Shown here piece by piece: positions 11,528 to 22,615 of a DNA stretch of 64,000 nt. This DNA is from Ampelomyces quisqualis (taxonomy: Eukaryota > Ascomycota > Dothideomycetes > Pleosporales > Phaeosphaeriaceae): assembly GCA_018398575.1 (NCBI GenBank), contig JAGTXZ010000011.1, forward strand, positions 434,001 to 498,000. The letters run 5' to 3'. The position numbers and the translations under genes were made by a program. The notes beneath the pieces are model-generated. The model saw nothing but the letters and a program-made list of their open reading frames with translations, was not told the origin of the DNA and did not search any database. Each line of letters begins with the position of its first letter. Position 1 is the stretch's first letter.

Positions 11528-12942
11528 CTATAGGTACTTCTTCGGCGCTCCATTCCTCCTCTTCTTGTACACCAAGTATGCGCCCGTAACCATAATCTGC
11601 ACCGCAACCGCTACAAACAAGAACGACGTCATGCTCGGCTTGTGACTTCCATATACGACGCCCATGGCCGCTGGGAGACTCGTACTGAGTCCTTCATTAA
11701 TCTGCTCTAATGCCCTGTGAATGCTCTTCATCATGTCTTTGTAGTCCTTGGACTCGAGGTCTCGGAGTATTTCCATGGTTGTGCGCTCGACTTTCTCGAC
11801 GTTGCGGATAGTGGCGGCGGAGCGGTCGTCGATGGGGACGACGCGATTCATGAGGTCGGTGAAGCGTTGTTCGTTGGCGCGGACCATGCCTTCGACCATT
11901 TCGTGCATCTCGACGACCCGGTTGTTGATAATTTGGATGCGGTTGTGGAGGTCGGCAAATTGATCTTGTTGGCTGCTGATGCTGCTTGCGAGGACATCTT
12001 CGAGCATTTGGTGGACGTTCTTGTTGTCACCCGATTGTTGTTGCTTGTGGGTTTGTTGTTCGTGGCCTTGCTTCGAGGCTATGTTGGCTTGATCCTGGTG
12101 CGATTGACTGCTGGCGTAACGGTTCTTGTCGGGCTCCTCGCGTGTGTATGTGTCGGTGGTGGAGACAACGAATTTGTGGACTTCGAACGAGTCAGGATTC
12201 TCGGCACTGCTGGCACTGATACCAAAGTAGTAGCCTTGTGGGAGATTGACCTATGGTGCTATTAGCTACCGACCTTATAAGTTCAAGGCAAAGGAGTGTT
12301 ACATACCTTGTCGGTCTTGAAGCACGACTCTCCGTCGATCAGCACCTCAAGGAAGCCATCAGCATGGTGCAGCTTGATTGAGCTCAGCAGACCACGGTTC
12401 CTGTATGCGTGGTCACACTTTCCAAAAGCCAATGTATCCGGGTCAGGATGCGACCCTATGTCAATCGATCCATCGTTCAAGAAACCCCGCACTGAACCGC
12501 CGCGCCCCTCGTACTGATCGATCACGAGCACTAATCCGTCGAACTTCTTGGCAGTGTACAAGCTCTGTGGTGTTTCCCGTGCTTGTGACTCCTTGACGTA
12601 CCAGAATTGCAAGTTGCCCGCTCCTCGGTCCATGCCTGTTGCCCTGAAGTCTAATTCGGCCGTCCAGTCGCCCGAGTGGTGGAGCGGGTCGGAAGTCCAT
12701 AATGAGCTACGTTTGCCGCCAGGGTAGGGAGGTGTGAGAATGACTCTGTCGGTCAGGATCTGGGGCACATAATCGTCAATGCCTTGGACGATCCAGTGAG
12801 GAATGGTCCGTAGGTCGGGCGAGATGTAGGTACCCTCCTTGTGACCAAAACTCAGGTTTTCTATCACATAGGACGCGCGAGCAGCGGAGAAGGCAAGGGT
12901 CGACCATGCGACGGCGCGCAGCGATCGAGAGGTGATGTACAT
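11528..12942 (-). CDS. L-type (legume-like) cargo lectin, Emp46/Emp47 type
   Basis: Two exons, complement(12307-12942, 11528-12250), with an intron at 12251-12306 (GTATGT..CATAG) joining '..CFKTDK' to 'VNLPQGYYFG' in frame; 452 residues. An alternative in-frame ATG at 12960 adds six residues. It has an N-terminal signal peptide ending near 'AARA', an L-type lectin beta-sandwich (about 25-250) with 'GLVLVIDQY', a Gln-rich linker, a coiled coil (about 300-400), and one transmembrane segment (MTSFLFVAVAVQIMVTGAYLV). The short tail ends in KKYL, an exact KKxx dilysine COPI retrieval signal. This is the architecture of ER-Golgi cargo receptors such as yeast Emp47 and ERGIC-53, which carry glycoproteins out of the ER. 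It is convergent with ubi3. Confidence 0.9.
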
Positions 12943-13674
12943 GGTAGCGGTGGGGCGCAATCACGCTGCGAGTTCGGGGATATGAGAGCGGTTAGGGTTC
13001 CTGGGTGTTTGGTATAAAGAGAGGAAGCTGATCTGTTTTATGGTCAGACTTGACACCGCAAGTAGTATAGGCAGCCAATTGACATACCTCAAGCTGTGCC
13101 AGATAGCTGCGCCAGACAGCTGCGCCAGCGTCGCACCAAGCAGACAACAGTCGCCAGTGTACTGTACCTCAGATTCGCGAAGAGAAAGAACGGGGTATCT
13201 CGAACAATGCCAACCTAACAGAAGAGAAGATGCCACCAAATGGGCACTTATGAGATGTATGGGTAGTTGTGAGAGCTAATGGACAGCTGTGCTTAAGAGC
13301 AGCGCAGCTCACCTGTGGCCGGGCCGTGCGCCGGGACGATGCAACAGTTCATTGCAGCCACTGGCTGATGTCGCCCGTCATGAAGACGCGAAATATGTGA
13401 ACACATACCTACAGGCCACTGTACAACGGACATGTACATGTACACACTATGCTAGGCATATGTGCTCTGCATGCAGACCATCTCATGCATGACCGGCCAG
13501 GAAGCGGCATGGGGAATGCTCGTAAAGCCTTGGCACCTGGCTGGCGAAAGCCGCCGTGATTGGTCGACACATCTTTTCGTGCGCATCACCAACCCTACTG
13601 ACCCGCCATCCTCCATCACCGCCGCCTGCACCACATTCCAACACCGCGTCGACTCTCCACCTCATTGCGCCGTA
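12943..13674. promoter_or_regulatory. divergent promoter region between the lectin and prohibitin genes
   Basis: About 730 bp between two divergent starts. No gene is supported; ORFs here lack family-like sequence. A short direct repeat of 'AGCTGCGCCAG' type occurs near 13,108-13,127. No TATA box that I would trust. Confidence 0.4.
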
Positions 13675-14733
13675 ATGTCTGCTCCGGACCCCAGAGAAGC
13701 GTGGGCACGCATCCAGAAAGAACTCGCCAAACGATCCTCGGCACTCGGAGGCGGCGGAGGTGGCCCGACGAAAGGTCTCTTCGGTGGCCTTGGCGGACTG
13801 GTCCTGCTCGGTGGAGGTTTCTGGGCAGCCAACAATGCGCTGTTCAACGGTACGTGAAGCTCGAGCCGGGAAACTTCAGACTCTACGGGAAACCACGATG
13901 CGATACAGTGCTGACAGGCGCCTAGTTGACGGTGGTCACCGTGCGATCAAGTACACCAGGCTAGGTGGTGTGCAGAAAGAAATCTACAACGAAGGAACCC
14001 ACTTGCGTATCCCATGGTTCGAAACACCCATCACCTACGACGTCCGCGCGAGACCCCGAAACGTCGCTTCCCTCACCGGCACCAAGGACTTGCAGATGGT
14101 CAACATCACCTGTCGTGTGCTCTCGAGGCCGCGGGTCGATGCTCTACCACAGATCTACAGGACCTTGGGAACCGATTACGACGAGAGGGTGTTGCCATCG
14201 ATCGTCAACGAGGTTCTGAAGAGTGTGGTTGCGCAATTCAATGCTAGCCAGTTGATCACGCAGCGTGAGAACGTATCTAGGTTGGTGCGGGACAACCTTG
14301 TGAGGAGAGCGGCAAGGTTCAACATCATGCTCGACGATGTCTCTCTAACAGTACGTAATCGTACCAGCCCCCTTCCTACATATTCACTAACCTACCACAG
14401 CACCTCGCCTTCTCCCCCGAGTTCACCGCGGCCGTGGAAGCCAAACAAGTCGCGCAGCAAGAAGCCCAGCGTGCCGCTTTCGTCGTCGACAAGGCACGCC
14501 AGGAGAAGCAAGCCACCGTCGTCCGCGCCCAGGGTGAGGCTCGCTCTGCCGAACTCATCGGTGACGCCATCAAGAAGAGCAGGTCTTACGTTGATCTGAG
14601 GGAGTTTGAGAACGCAAGGAACATTGCCCAGATTCTGCAGAACTCGAACAACAAGGTCTACCTCGACTCGAATGGTCTGGGTCTCGATGTGACGCAGACT
14701 CAGTCGGATAAGGAGAAGAGGGCCAGGGCGTAG
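13675..14733 (+). CDS. phb2: prohibitin-2 (inner-membrane scaffold)
   Basis: Three exons, 13675-13849, 13926-14350 and 14401-14733; 310 residues. The introns (76 and 50 bp) have GTACGT donors. The N-terminus has a Gly-rich hydrophobic anchor (GLFGGLGGLVLLGGGFW, about 34-50) that places the protein in the inner membrane facing the intermembrane space. The PHB/SPFH domain follows, with 'DGGHRAIKYTRLGGV' and 'TGTKDLQMVNITCRVLSRP', then a long C-terminal coiled coil from about residue 205. It forms the ring complex with Phb1 that chaperones respiratory subunits and regulates the m-AAA protease. The N-terminal anchor and the length fit Phb2 better than Phb1. Confidence 0.95.
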
Positions 14734-14908
14734 AGTGCAGGTGCAAATGGGGAAAATGTACAACTAGCATTGAGAAAAGCGAGGTGCCAGCGTGGACTTT
14801 CCACTCATACCCAGACGATGATGACCTTGACTCATCCACTCGTGACCTAAACCCAAGGACCCGCGCAACGCCAAATCTGTACGCAGCCACAAGATATACA
14901 CATCCATC

Positions 14909-16511
14909 TCAGAACTCCATAGCATCTTTCCCCTCTTCCCTCTCCCTCTTAACCGTCGGCCTTTCTTCCTGTATCAGCCCCGCTACAAACCGCTTGAAGT
15001 AATCCACAAATGGCTTCAAACTCGTCTTCTCCCAATCCGGCATCTTCTTCTCACTCTCTTCGCCCTCCCACTCATCAATTTCAGTAAGCAATTGCGTGAC
15101 GGTGGGTACACTCAGCGGATCAAACTCCTCGACCTTCCGCGTGTCAATGGGCACACAGACTCTGCCTGTTCCGGGATGTACGACAAACGGTGACTTGAGC
15201 AAATGGTTGAGTTTCTTGGAGACTTCGGCGTCGAGGCGAGGGTAGGTGTATTCTAGGACAATGTCTTGTTTGGCTTCGAGAAGGTCTCGCGAGGTTTTGG
15301 ACAAGGCGCCGGATTTGGCGAGGGTGTCGATGTCGGCCCATTTCGAAGCGCTTGGTCGTGAAGGCGAGGAGTCCCATTTCTTCTGCAGTGCTACTTTCAG
15401 TGTGGGGTCGGGGAGGAGATTGAGTAGGTGTGCGGCCTTTTCGTCAGAGACCCAGGGATCTTGGTCGGCTAGGATGGAGGATTGGAAGTACTCCTTGAGG
15501 ATGTTGAGACTGCGCTCGATGTGTGGGTGTAGTGGTCGTTTGGCGTTGACTTTCTTGCCGGCCTGGTCGCCGCCCTTGAGCAGCTCAAAGTAGCCTGCGA
15601 TACTACGTCGTTGTTGGTCGCCGAGCTCGCGGGCGCGCTTGTCACACACCCATGCGTGAGCACCACGGCGACCCGAGTACACCCACATGATATGTTTGAA
15701 GCCAAAGTCCTCGCGCAGCGCCACGTCAATGACTTTGATAGCCATTGTGATAAAGCCCCAGCATTTGTGGCAGATGCTTGCGCCGGTACAGCATGTCCTG
15801 ATGTCGTCGTAATCAGTCATATCAATATCGAATACCAGCTCCTTCATGATGGGACGGAATGCGCTCGCTTTCCGCACCGTCTTGCGATCTCGCGGGTTTG
15901 TGCTGTACTGCGGCCCGATTTCAAAACGGGTAGGCAGCATTTGCACACATTGTTTCCTGAGTACGTCCGCCGTTGGAAAAGACTGATACCGCAAGTATGA
16001 CTCGTTGGGCAGCGTGAAGGCAAACTCGCGGTGGGCGAAGGCTGGTGTTGGGGTCGGAGAGTGGTTGAGCCACTGGAAGAGCGGGCGCCAGGGAAACAGA
16101 CGCTGGTAGAAGGCGCGCATGATTTCGGGGTCTGAGAACGAGGACTTGGGAGAGATGTTGCTGCGAAGGGGTCAGATGTTGTACGGCAGTGAGGTGAAGC
16201 TTCGTCATGCGATGCACGTACAGCGGTGCGGGCTGCGACGACTCCTCTTCGGACTTCACTGCCGGTGCACTCGATGCGAATTCTTCGTCGGAATCCTCGT
16301 CGCCAAACAGCTCCTCAAGGTCGACCTTGGGCTTCTTCTCTGCCGCGGGACTCGGTGCATCGTCCATGGAGACATCCTGGGCTTCTGGCTCGGACCTGGT
16401 GGCATCGACGCGCGGAACTGTTCCCGAGGATTCCACGCCAGGAGTGGCTTCTGGCGTTACCGAGTGTGGCATGTCTGCTGTATCCTCTGGGGTCTTTGTG
16501 CTGTCCTGCAT
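14909..16511 (-). CDS. pri1: DNA primase small (catalytic) subunit
   Basis: Two exons, complement(16222-16511, 14909-16160), with a 61-bp intron (GTACGT..CGCAG); 513 residues. The first ~100 residues are an acidic, disordered extension. The catalytic core (from 'APLNISPKSSFSDPEIMRAF') has the metal-binding 'ELVFDIDMTDYDD' motif, a zinc-binding group 'CCTGASICHKCW', and 'YSGRRGAHAWVCD', the family's nucleotide-binding signature. It synthesises the RNA primer in the DNA polymerase alpha-primase complex in the nucleus. The promoter carries MCB-like sites (separate entry), which fits G1/S control. It is divergent from the DUF1917 gene with only 223 bp between the starts. Confidence 0.95.
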
Positions 16512-16548
16512 GAATCTGATCGCACCCGACGCAATGATGCCGGCCGGG

Positions 16549-16637
16549 AAACGCGACGACGCGTGCTGCTAGCGCGTGGCAGTGTCGCGTAAATTGGCTG
16601 GCAGCGACATCCGCACCCCTGTCGCGTTCGGCCAATC
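16549..16637. promoter_or_regulatory. MCB-like (MBF) site cluster upstream of primase
   Basis: An exact ACGCGT (MCB core) sits at 16559-16564, 48 bp upstream of the primase ATG. It is flanked by ACGCGA-type variants at 16551-16556, 16585-16590 (reverse) and 16622-16627 (reverse), with a CCAAT box at 16632. In yeasts MCB sites bind MBF (Mbp1/Swi6, Cdc10/Res) and drive G1/S expression of replication genes including primase. The cluster lies in the 223-bp divergent spacer, so it could also affect the DUF1917 gene. Function is inferred from site identity. Confidence 0.6.
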
Positions 16638-16734
16638 AAACGACAGCAGCTCCTTCCCTGTAGTCAGGCGTCATCGCGACAATTCCGGGGAACTTGAGTT
16701 CTTGCCTCCACACTCGGCCGGGGCATGAGCTCCC

Positions 16735-18128
16735 ATGCAAACCGAGGCTCAGAGAATGGCGAAGGGGGAGCTGGTCCCTGGAGACGGCTGGATATCAGAT
16801 GATTCCAGCTTCCATGGTGAGTATTGCACTACATACATATACTTGAGTCGCCCAAACAGGCAGTAGCCGATGGTCGTTTGCCTTGACTTGTTGTCGAATC
16901 CACGATATCGATACCGCTAACAGATACAGGTAGTGAGAACGAGGAAGATCGTCTTCACTCCCTCTGCGACCAGTTCCGACCCAAACATTCACTGACAGCG
17001 CAGAAACCAGACCTCAACGCCAAGCTGGCAACGTTGAGAGCTCAATCCCAACCCGCAGTCATGTCTGCTCTAGAGACTGTATCAATGTCTGATGCTAGCG
17101 TATCAAATGAAGCTGTGCAATCTTCAAACTCTTTCACGAGCAACAAACCACCTAACTTTCCGCTCAACCGAAAAGCCATGGAAGAAGCACGGCTAGCGAG
17201 GCTTGGGAAACCACCACGCGAGCCATCCCCAGAACCAGTCCTGTTCAATCCTGGTCAGTGCTCTCCAGATGCGTGGCAGTTGGGAGAGTCAGTTGATGAG
17301 TTTATCAAGCGTCTACCACCTTTGACAACATCTGTCTTCACTTGTCCTTGGATTTGGGTCCACAACCCTCACTTCGATGCTCGCGACAAGAAGAAGGTTA
17401 TTTCTCATCGTGCCGAAGAATTCAGGAGCCGTGGAAAAGACGTGCTTGATCAATCTCTCCACGCTCGAGAGCAAATCCAGAGCAGGAGCCTCTGTGGACC
17501 GAGGCGAGTGCTGACGAAATCGCTGAATGAGGAAAGCAAAGCACTACAGCAACGTATCACGAATCTCGCTGTAGATTTCGGAATAGTATCTGGCAAGGTG
17601 AGCATGAATCTGGCTTTTTGCAGCATGAAAGACTGTGTCATGACCTCCCAAGTGCTAATCAACATGCCAGTGGATGCTATTCCCAAAGCTGGAGGAAGTG
17701 ACTGGAATCTGGAGCAAGGTCGTCGAAGGCGTCATCAACAATCATCTGGGTCCTACAGCCAAAGTCGCCCCAGACGAGGGCAAAACGGGCGATCGGCTGA
17801 TTTGCATCTACACCAAGGTGCTACACCAGACCTCTTCCACTTGCACACGCTGCAAATCACACTAACATCATGTTAGGATTATAGAGACGAGGAAGACGTG
17901 CTCCGTGTTCTCCAAGAGCTTGAGACGATGGACCTACTTCCCTCTGGGCGATCCATCTACTACAAATTGGATGCGTTCACCTACCTCGATCTTTACAAAC
18001 AAACCGCTTCGGAGTACGGGCTTCAGGCAAGCCTTTATACAAGCTTTAAAATGCTGGCTGCTGCGAGAGTCTCAAAGGCACCAACGTTGTCGGGAAAGAA
18101 ACAAAAGACTCTCAACAGCTACTTCTGA
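16735..18128 (+). CDS. DUF1917 / Bles03-like protein
   Basis: Four exons, 16735-16816, 16930-17597, 17671-17817 and 17877-18128; 382 residues, all junctions in frame. 'GWISDDSSFHG' at the N-terminus and the block 'TSVFTCPWIWVHNP' with '..WSKVVEGVINNHLGPTAKVAPDE' and 'RLICIYTKDYRDEEDVLRVL' are typical of the DUF1917 (UPF0696, basophilic-leukaemia-expressed Bles03) family, whose fold resembles the eIF4E cap-binding fold. The molecular role is not established. The C-terminal 'LSGKKQKTLNSYF' resembles a PIP-box-like QxxL..F end but is only suggestive; its neighbour is primase, so a replication link is a speculation worth a test. Confidence 0.8.
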
Positions 18129-20327
18129 TTCTTCTTTTCGCGATGCCCAGTAACCGTCTGGCTGTGCAGGGCGAGAGTACTGTGATAATACGATACATTT
18201 GTGAACATTTATTGAACCGAGGATGCTCGCTCACGGCGGAAATGACAACTCTGACAAGTTATGGAAGGCCTTCCTTGATCGTCACCCTGTTTTCGCACTG
18301 TAAGTTGTGGTCGGCTTGTGTCGTCAAAAAGCCTCATAGGCTATTCAGTCTTCTTATTGTCTTTTCGTGCACGTTTCCACAAGTCCTGCTCTGATCCTGG
18401 GGTAACTAGACATCTACGTCTGCTCTTGTTTGTTAGCTACAAGACGCTGCAGAAGAGTGTGGTCGACCTCGGGTTACCAAGCCAAAAGCCTGGATGACAG
18501 GCAGGGGGCCATGCGTCCAGAGTACCGCAACATACATGTCGCCGAGAACGCTATAAACGCATGAGCTCGTCGCGGGCTTTATACGGACCTGAAAGATATG
18601 CCAAAACGTGAGCGTATTGGCTGAAAGTGGGAAACAGCAGGCATCGTCGCCGCCTTGTCGAGCACTATGCTAAGAGGATGCGAGCAATGATTCACAGCCA
18701 AGTGATTGAAACCTCCTTGCAAGCTCTGCTCGATCACAAACCCTACGCATGCGTTTCTGATCATGCGTCCAGCTAATGCGCACGTCTACCGTCGTTCTTT
18801 TGATTTCGGAACGTGCTTGTAGCTCGTGTAATAATGACCGGCTGGAAAGTTGTCGTAGTCCGATTGTCGCACTCAGGCACACTACTCTAGGTTTCCATTA
18901 CTCGATCAGAAGCAGGGTCTGCACCAAGGTAAGTCCGCCGCTGACACCAACTTGTTCAAGACCATTGTTGATCTTGACATGGCGGCAAGGTCCGAATAGT
19001 ATCATGAACGGCCTCTCTTACCACTCAAGCCAGAGAAGAAACTGAGCACATTTGGCGCATACTCTGGCACGTCATCAACTTTGCTGTAAGCGAATCAATG
19101 GATGCAGCAAAGCGCAGGGCCTTTATGGCATTCTGGCATCTCCGGCCAGCTCCGATGCTGGTCAAGGTCCGGATAAGAGGCTAACTGTGCGGCAGACAGA
19201 AACTCAATTCTTCTTACTCGATAGGTACCGAAGCTCTCGAGTAATCGTACAGGCGTGTTGAGACGTACGCTGGCTCAGGCTGGCTGACTGCTCCGTTAGC
19301 CTTGCCGGCATGATCGGCGAGCTCTCTGACGGCACAATTTTGGCCGAGATCACCGATGACAAGGCCAACAGACGATGCAGAACGAGACACTTTCGACAAT
19401 CACTCCAGGAACGACGTGGTATTCAAAGTAAAAAGACTCGAAGTCTTTGCCCCATGGTCGAAAGGTCTGGGGCAGTCGGGAGACTTTAAACCGGGGCATA
19501 ACGCTGCAGCCGTTGAACCTGCGCTAGTTCGCGTGGATCGGCCAGGGATACGACAACACGCTTATCAGTGCATGGGCACGGCCCCAAATGTCACTACTGT
19601 CGGCCGCACACCGCTGAGCCCGCAGTTTCAGTCACGAAATCGTCAAGCAGAGGGTCGAAAGAGGCCGGGATTGTGAGGGTCTCTCCCCAGGCCAAATCCA
19701 CCCACCACTACTATCCCATCGAATGTCGGTGTAAGAGCTGCATTTGAGTTGCGCCGCGTCACCGACGTTGAAGTTGATTCAACGGACGCCACGTTCGAGA
19801 CGCAAGACTAAGAAAGCCCTGATAACCTCACACACCTAGGCTCCCGCACTAGGAGATTCCATCGAGTAATGAATTCGACGGTCTGTCAACCGATGTACAT
19901 CCGGCCCCTGATGCCACGCTGGGCCTATCCAGGGCAGTTCCGTTGACATAGGTATCAGTGTATAGATAAGAACCTGCGGTACCCCAGATTCGGACGTTAC
20001 TCTAAGCCAGGGACAACGTTTCTTTGTTTTCCAACAGTTCATTTTCGAAAGTGTATAATTGCTGCAATCTCTTTCGGTATTCGCCTACGTTCTTCTTTAA
20101 CATCTTGTAAAGCGCACCACCACGCCCACCTTATCTACGCTTATCTCTGTCTCACCCGATCACACCCACAGACGACCATACCACCATTCCCCGCATTGCT
20201 CCTGCATTGCCGAGACCTGCGCCTGTATATAGCTCAACCGTCTCCGGGACCAGACGTAGAACAACCTCCACCTTCCTTTCTTCTTTGAAGCCTGTGCTTG
20301 GGCCAGCTTAGCATACCATCGTTCGTC
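18129..20327. other. 2.2-kb intergenic region, no gene seen
   Basis: I searched both strands for family-like sequence and tRNA-type stem and B-box signals and saw none. ORFs are at most about 106 codons with no recognisable content. The last 370 bp contain the GATA sites listed separately and are probably the allantoinase promoter. Confidence 0.5.
19964..20146. promoter_or_regulatory. GATA (AreA/NIT2-type) sites upstream of allantoinase
   Basis: AGATAAG at 19964-19970 and a close pair of the same site in reverse, CTTATCT at 20130-20136 and 20140-20146, ten bases apart and about 185 bp before the allantoinase ATG. Paired HGATAR sites are the usual binding arrangement for the global nitrogen regulator AreA/NIT2, and allantoinase genes are classical targets under nitrogen limitation. 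Binding is inferred from sequence only. Confidence 0.6.
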
Positions 20328-22041
20328 ATGGCGCCTCACGCAACAACCCCTCCACCAATGCCTCACAGCCAGCCATCACACCCTATCACAGTCCTTGCTT
20401 CTTCAAGGGCAGTCATGAATGGAAAACTGACGGAAGCCACAATTGTTGTCTCGAACAACACGGGCAAAATCACATCCATATTCCATTCCGTCTTACCCTC
20501 AACGGACTTCCCCGAAGGTACATTTTACACAGATTACTCGCCCGACATTCTGCTTCCGGGTCTCGTGGATGCTCATGTACATCTCAACGAGCCAGGCCGA
20601 ACAGAATGGGAGGGTTTCTGGACAGGCACAAGGGCCGCTGCCTTTGGTGGCGTCACTACGGTCGTTGACATGCCACTTAATGCCATTCCTCCTACGACGA
20701 CAGTGGAGAATCTTCATACCAAGATCGACGCTGCCAAAGGCAAGTGTTGGGTCGATGTAGGCTTCTATGGCGGTGTCATCCCTGGCAACGCTGGCGAACT
20801 TAAATCTATGGTCAAGGAAGGTGTTCGCGGCTTCAAGGGTTTTCTGTGCGACAGCGGTGTAAGTACAATTGCATTACCTGGCACGGGCACGTGACTAATA
20901 CCTGAACAGGTTGAAGAGTTTCCTTGCATTTCATCCCTCGATATAGAAAAAGCTCTCATTGAGCTGAAAGACTCAGCGACGACACTAATGTTCCATGCTG
21001 AGATGATCCCGCCCATTAGTGACTCCGTCGGCGACGATGTCCAGCGTTCCAATCCCCCCATGGCACCCAAAGGTCCCCTAACAACCTACGATACCTTCCT
21101 GAAATCTCGCCCCCCATCTTTCGAAACCTGCGCCGTAGCAGAGATCCTCTCCCTCGCACATCTCGCCCCCGAACTTCAACTCCACATCGTCCACCTCTCC
21201 GCCATCGAAGCCATCCCTATGCTCCGAGAAGCACGTGCCAAGGGGATCAAAATCACAGCCGAAACATGTTTCCACTACCTCGCGCTTGCCGCTGAAGGAA
21301 TCCAAGAAGGCGACACCCGGCACAAATGCTGTCCCCCAATCCGCTCGCAATCAAACCAAGACGGTCTCTGGACCGAACTCCTCAAAGACCAAGCCAACAG
21401 CGTGATTCAAACCGTTGTGTCCGACCATTCCCCTTGTACACCTGATATCAAACTCCTTCCACCCCATCTCGCGCCCAGACCAGAAACGAACCGTACACCC
21501 GGTCACGATGAAGACTGCGATTCGCACGAGCCGTCTGAAGGCCAAATACAAGGCCCAGAAGAAAAAGGCGACTTCTTCGGTGCCTGGGGCGGGATTTCTT
21601 CCGTCGGTCTCGGCCTGCCTATCCTCTGGACCGAAGGCACGAAGCGCGACGCAAACTTCAACATCGAAGATGTAGTCCGTTGGTGCTGTAAAAACACGGC
21701 GAAGCAAGTTGGTCTCGAGAAGAGTAAAGGAGATCTAGGCGTCGGGTACGATGCAGATATTGTTATTTTTGATGATACGGCAGAGTTTCTGGTAAGTCTT
21801 GTGTTTCGCCGGTTGTTGTGTGCATGCATAAGATGGCATGGCTAATTACGGTGATTAGGTCGAGCCGTCAACAATGCTCTTTAGGAATAAGGTCTCGCCG
21901 TACCAGGACAAGACGCTTAGAGGTGTCGTGAGAGAAACTTGGCTGCGTGGGCAGCGCATTTTCTCGCGCGAAGACGGGTTTGGGGAGAAGGCGGGGCCGA
22001 GTGGGAAGTTGTTGCTTGAGCCGAGGAAGATGGGCAGATGA
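20328..22041 (+). CDS. allantoinase (purine catabolism)
   Basis: Three exons, 20328-20858, 20910-21791 and 21859-22041; 531 residues. A member of the cyclic amidohydrolase (dihydroorotase/allantoinase) superfamily that hydrolyses allantoin to allantoate. Metal ligands are visible: 'DAHVHLNEPGRTEWEGF' (His-83, His-85), the carboxylated Lys-170 in 'GFKGFLCDSG', 'MFHAE', 'HIVHLSA' and Asp in 'VSDHSPC'. A central insertion rich in acidic residues, 'HDEDCDSHEPSEGQIQ', is a loop not needed for catalysis. Cytosolic; it lets the fungus use purines as nitrogen source. The upstream GATA pair fits nitrogen control. No other DAL/uricase genes are next to it. Confidence 0.93.
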
Positions 22042-22615
22042 AAGTGAACATGAGAATTCCCGCCAGATTTCTCATGTTCACCTTGCTTTTTTAGCATTTC
22101 CGTGAAGCATGAAGCATAGATGGCGTTTTGGGTACGTATCATTAGCATTTACACCAACCAGCGCTATATCGCGCTGCAATGGAGTCGGTATCACAACTTA
22201 CCTTTAATCTTCCATTTCAGTTTCAAAATCGTGCAATACAAGAAAGATATGGGTATCACATTGACTCCGAACATCACAACTATCAAACGCAGCATACGTC
22301 ATGACAGCCGCCACCGCAGCTCTGTCTGTATATGCATGGCATACAGATCATGATGTAAGGCGTTTCAATGTAGCATTTCTACATCGCCAAGGATGCTAGT
22401 GGATGATGACGCTCCTGTGAGTGGCTACAGGAAGATAATCTTGCGCGGACCGCAAGTCTTCTCATCGCGCCACTCACAACGCAGAAGCAAACTGATGGAA
22501 AAAAATCTGGTTGATTAGTGATGAGTAGTACAGGAACAATGCAAGTCGAATGAACTATACACACGCTTGGAACAATCGTGACTTATTCCAACGTAAACCA
22601 CAACAACGGCCAAAG
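22042..22615. other. intergenic spacer, no gene seen
   Basis: Between the convergent ends of allantoinase and the P450. No supported feature. Confidence 0.5.

Noticed and set aside
11717..12265. 182-codon plus-strand ORF opposite the lectin exon 2
   Set aside because: Valine/Asp-rich complement of the coiled-coil codons; shadow.
12961..13239. 92-codon minus-strand ORF upstream of the lectin gene
   Set aside because: Hydrophobic but not signal-peptide-like in position, no homologous pattern; promoter region more likely.
18129..20300. Possible tRNA or small RNA genes in the large gap
   Set aside because: No A-box/B-box pair or cloverleaf that I could fold by eye.
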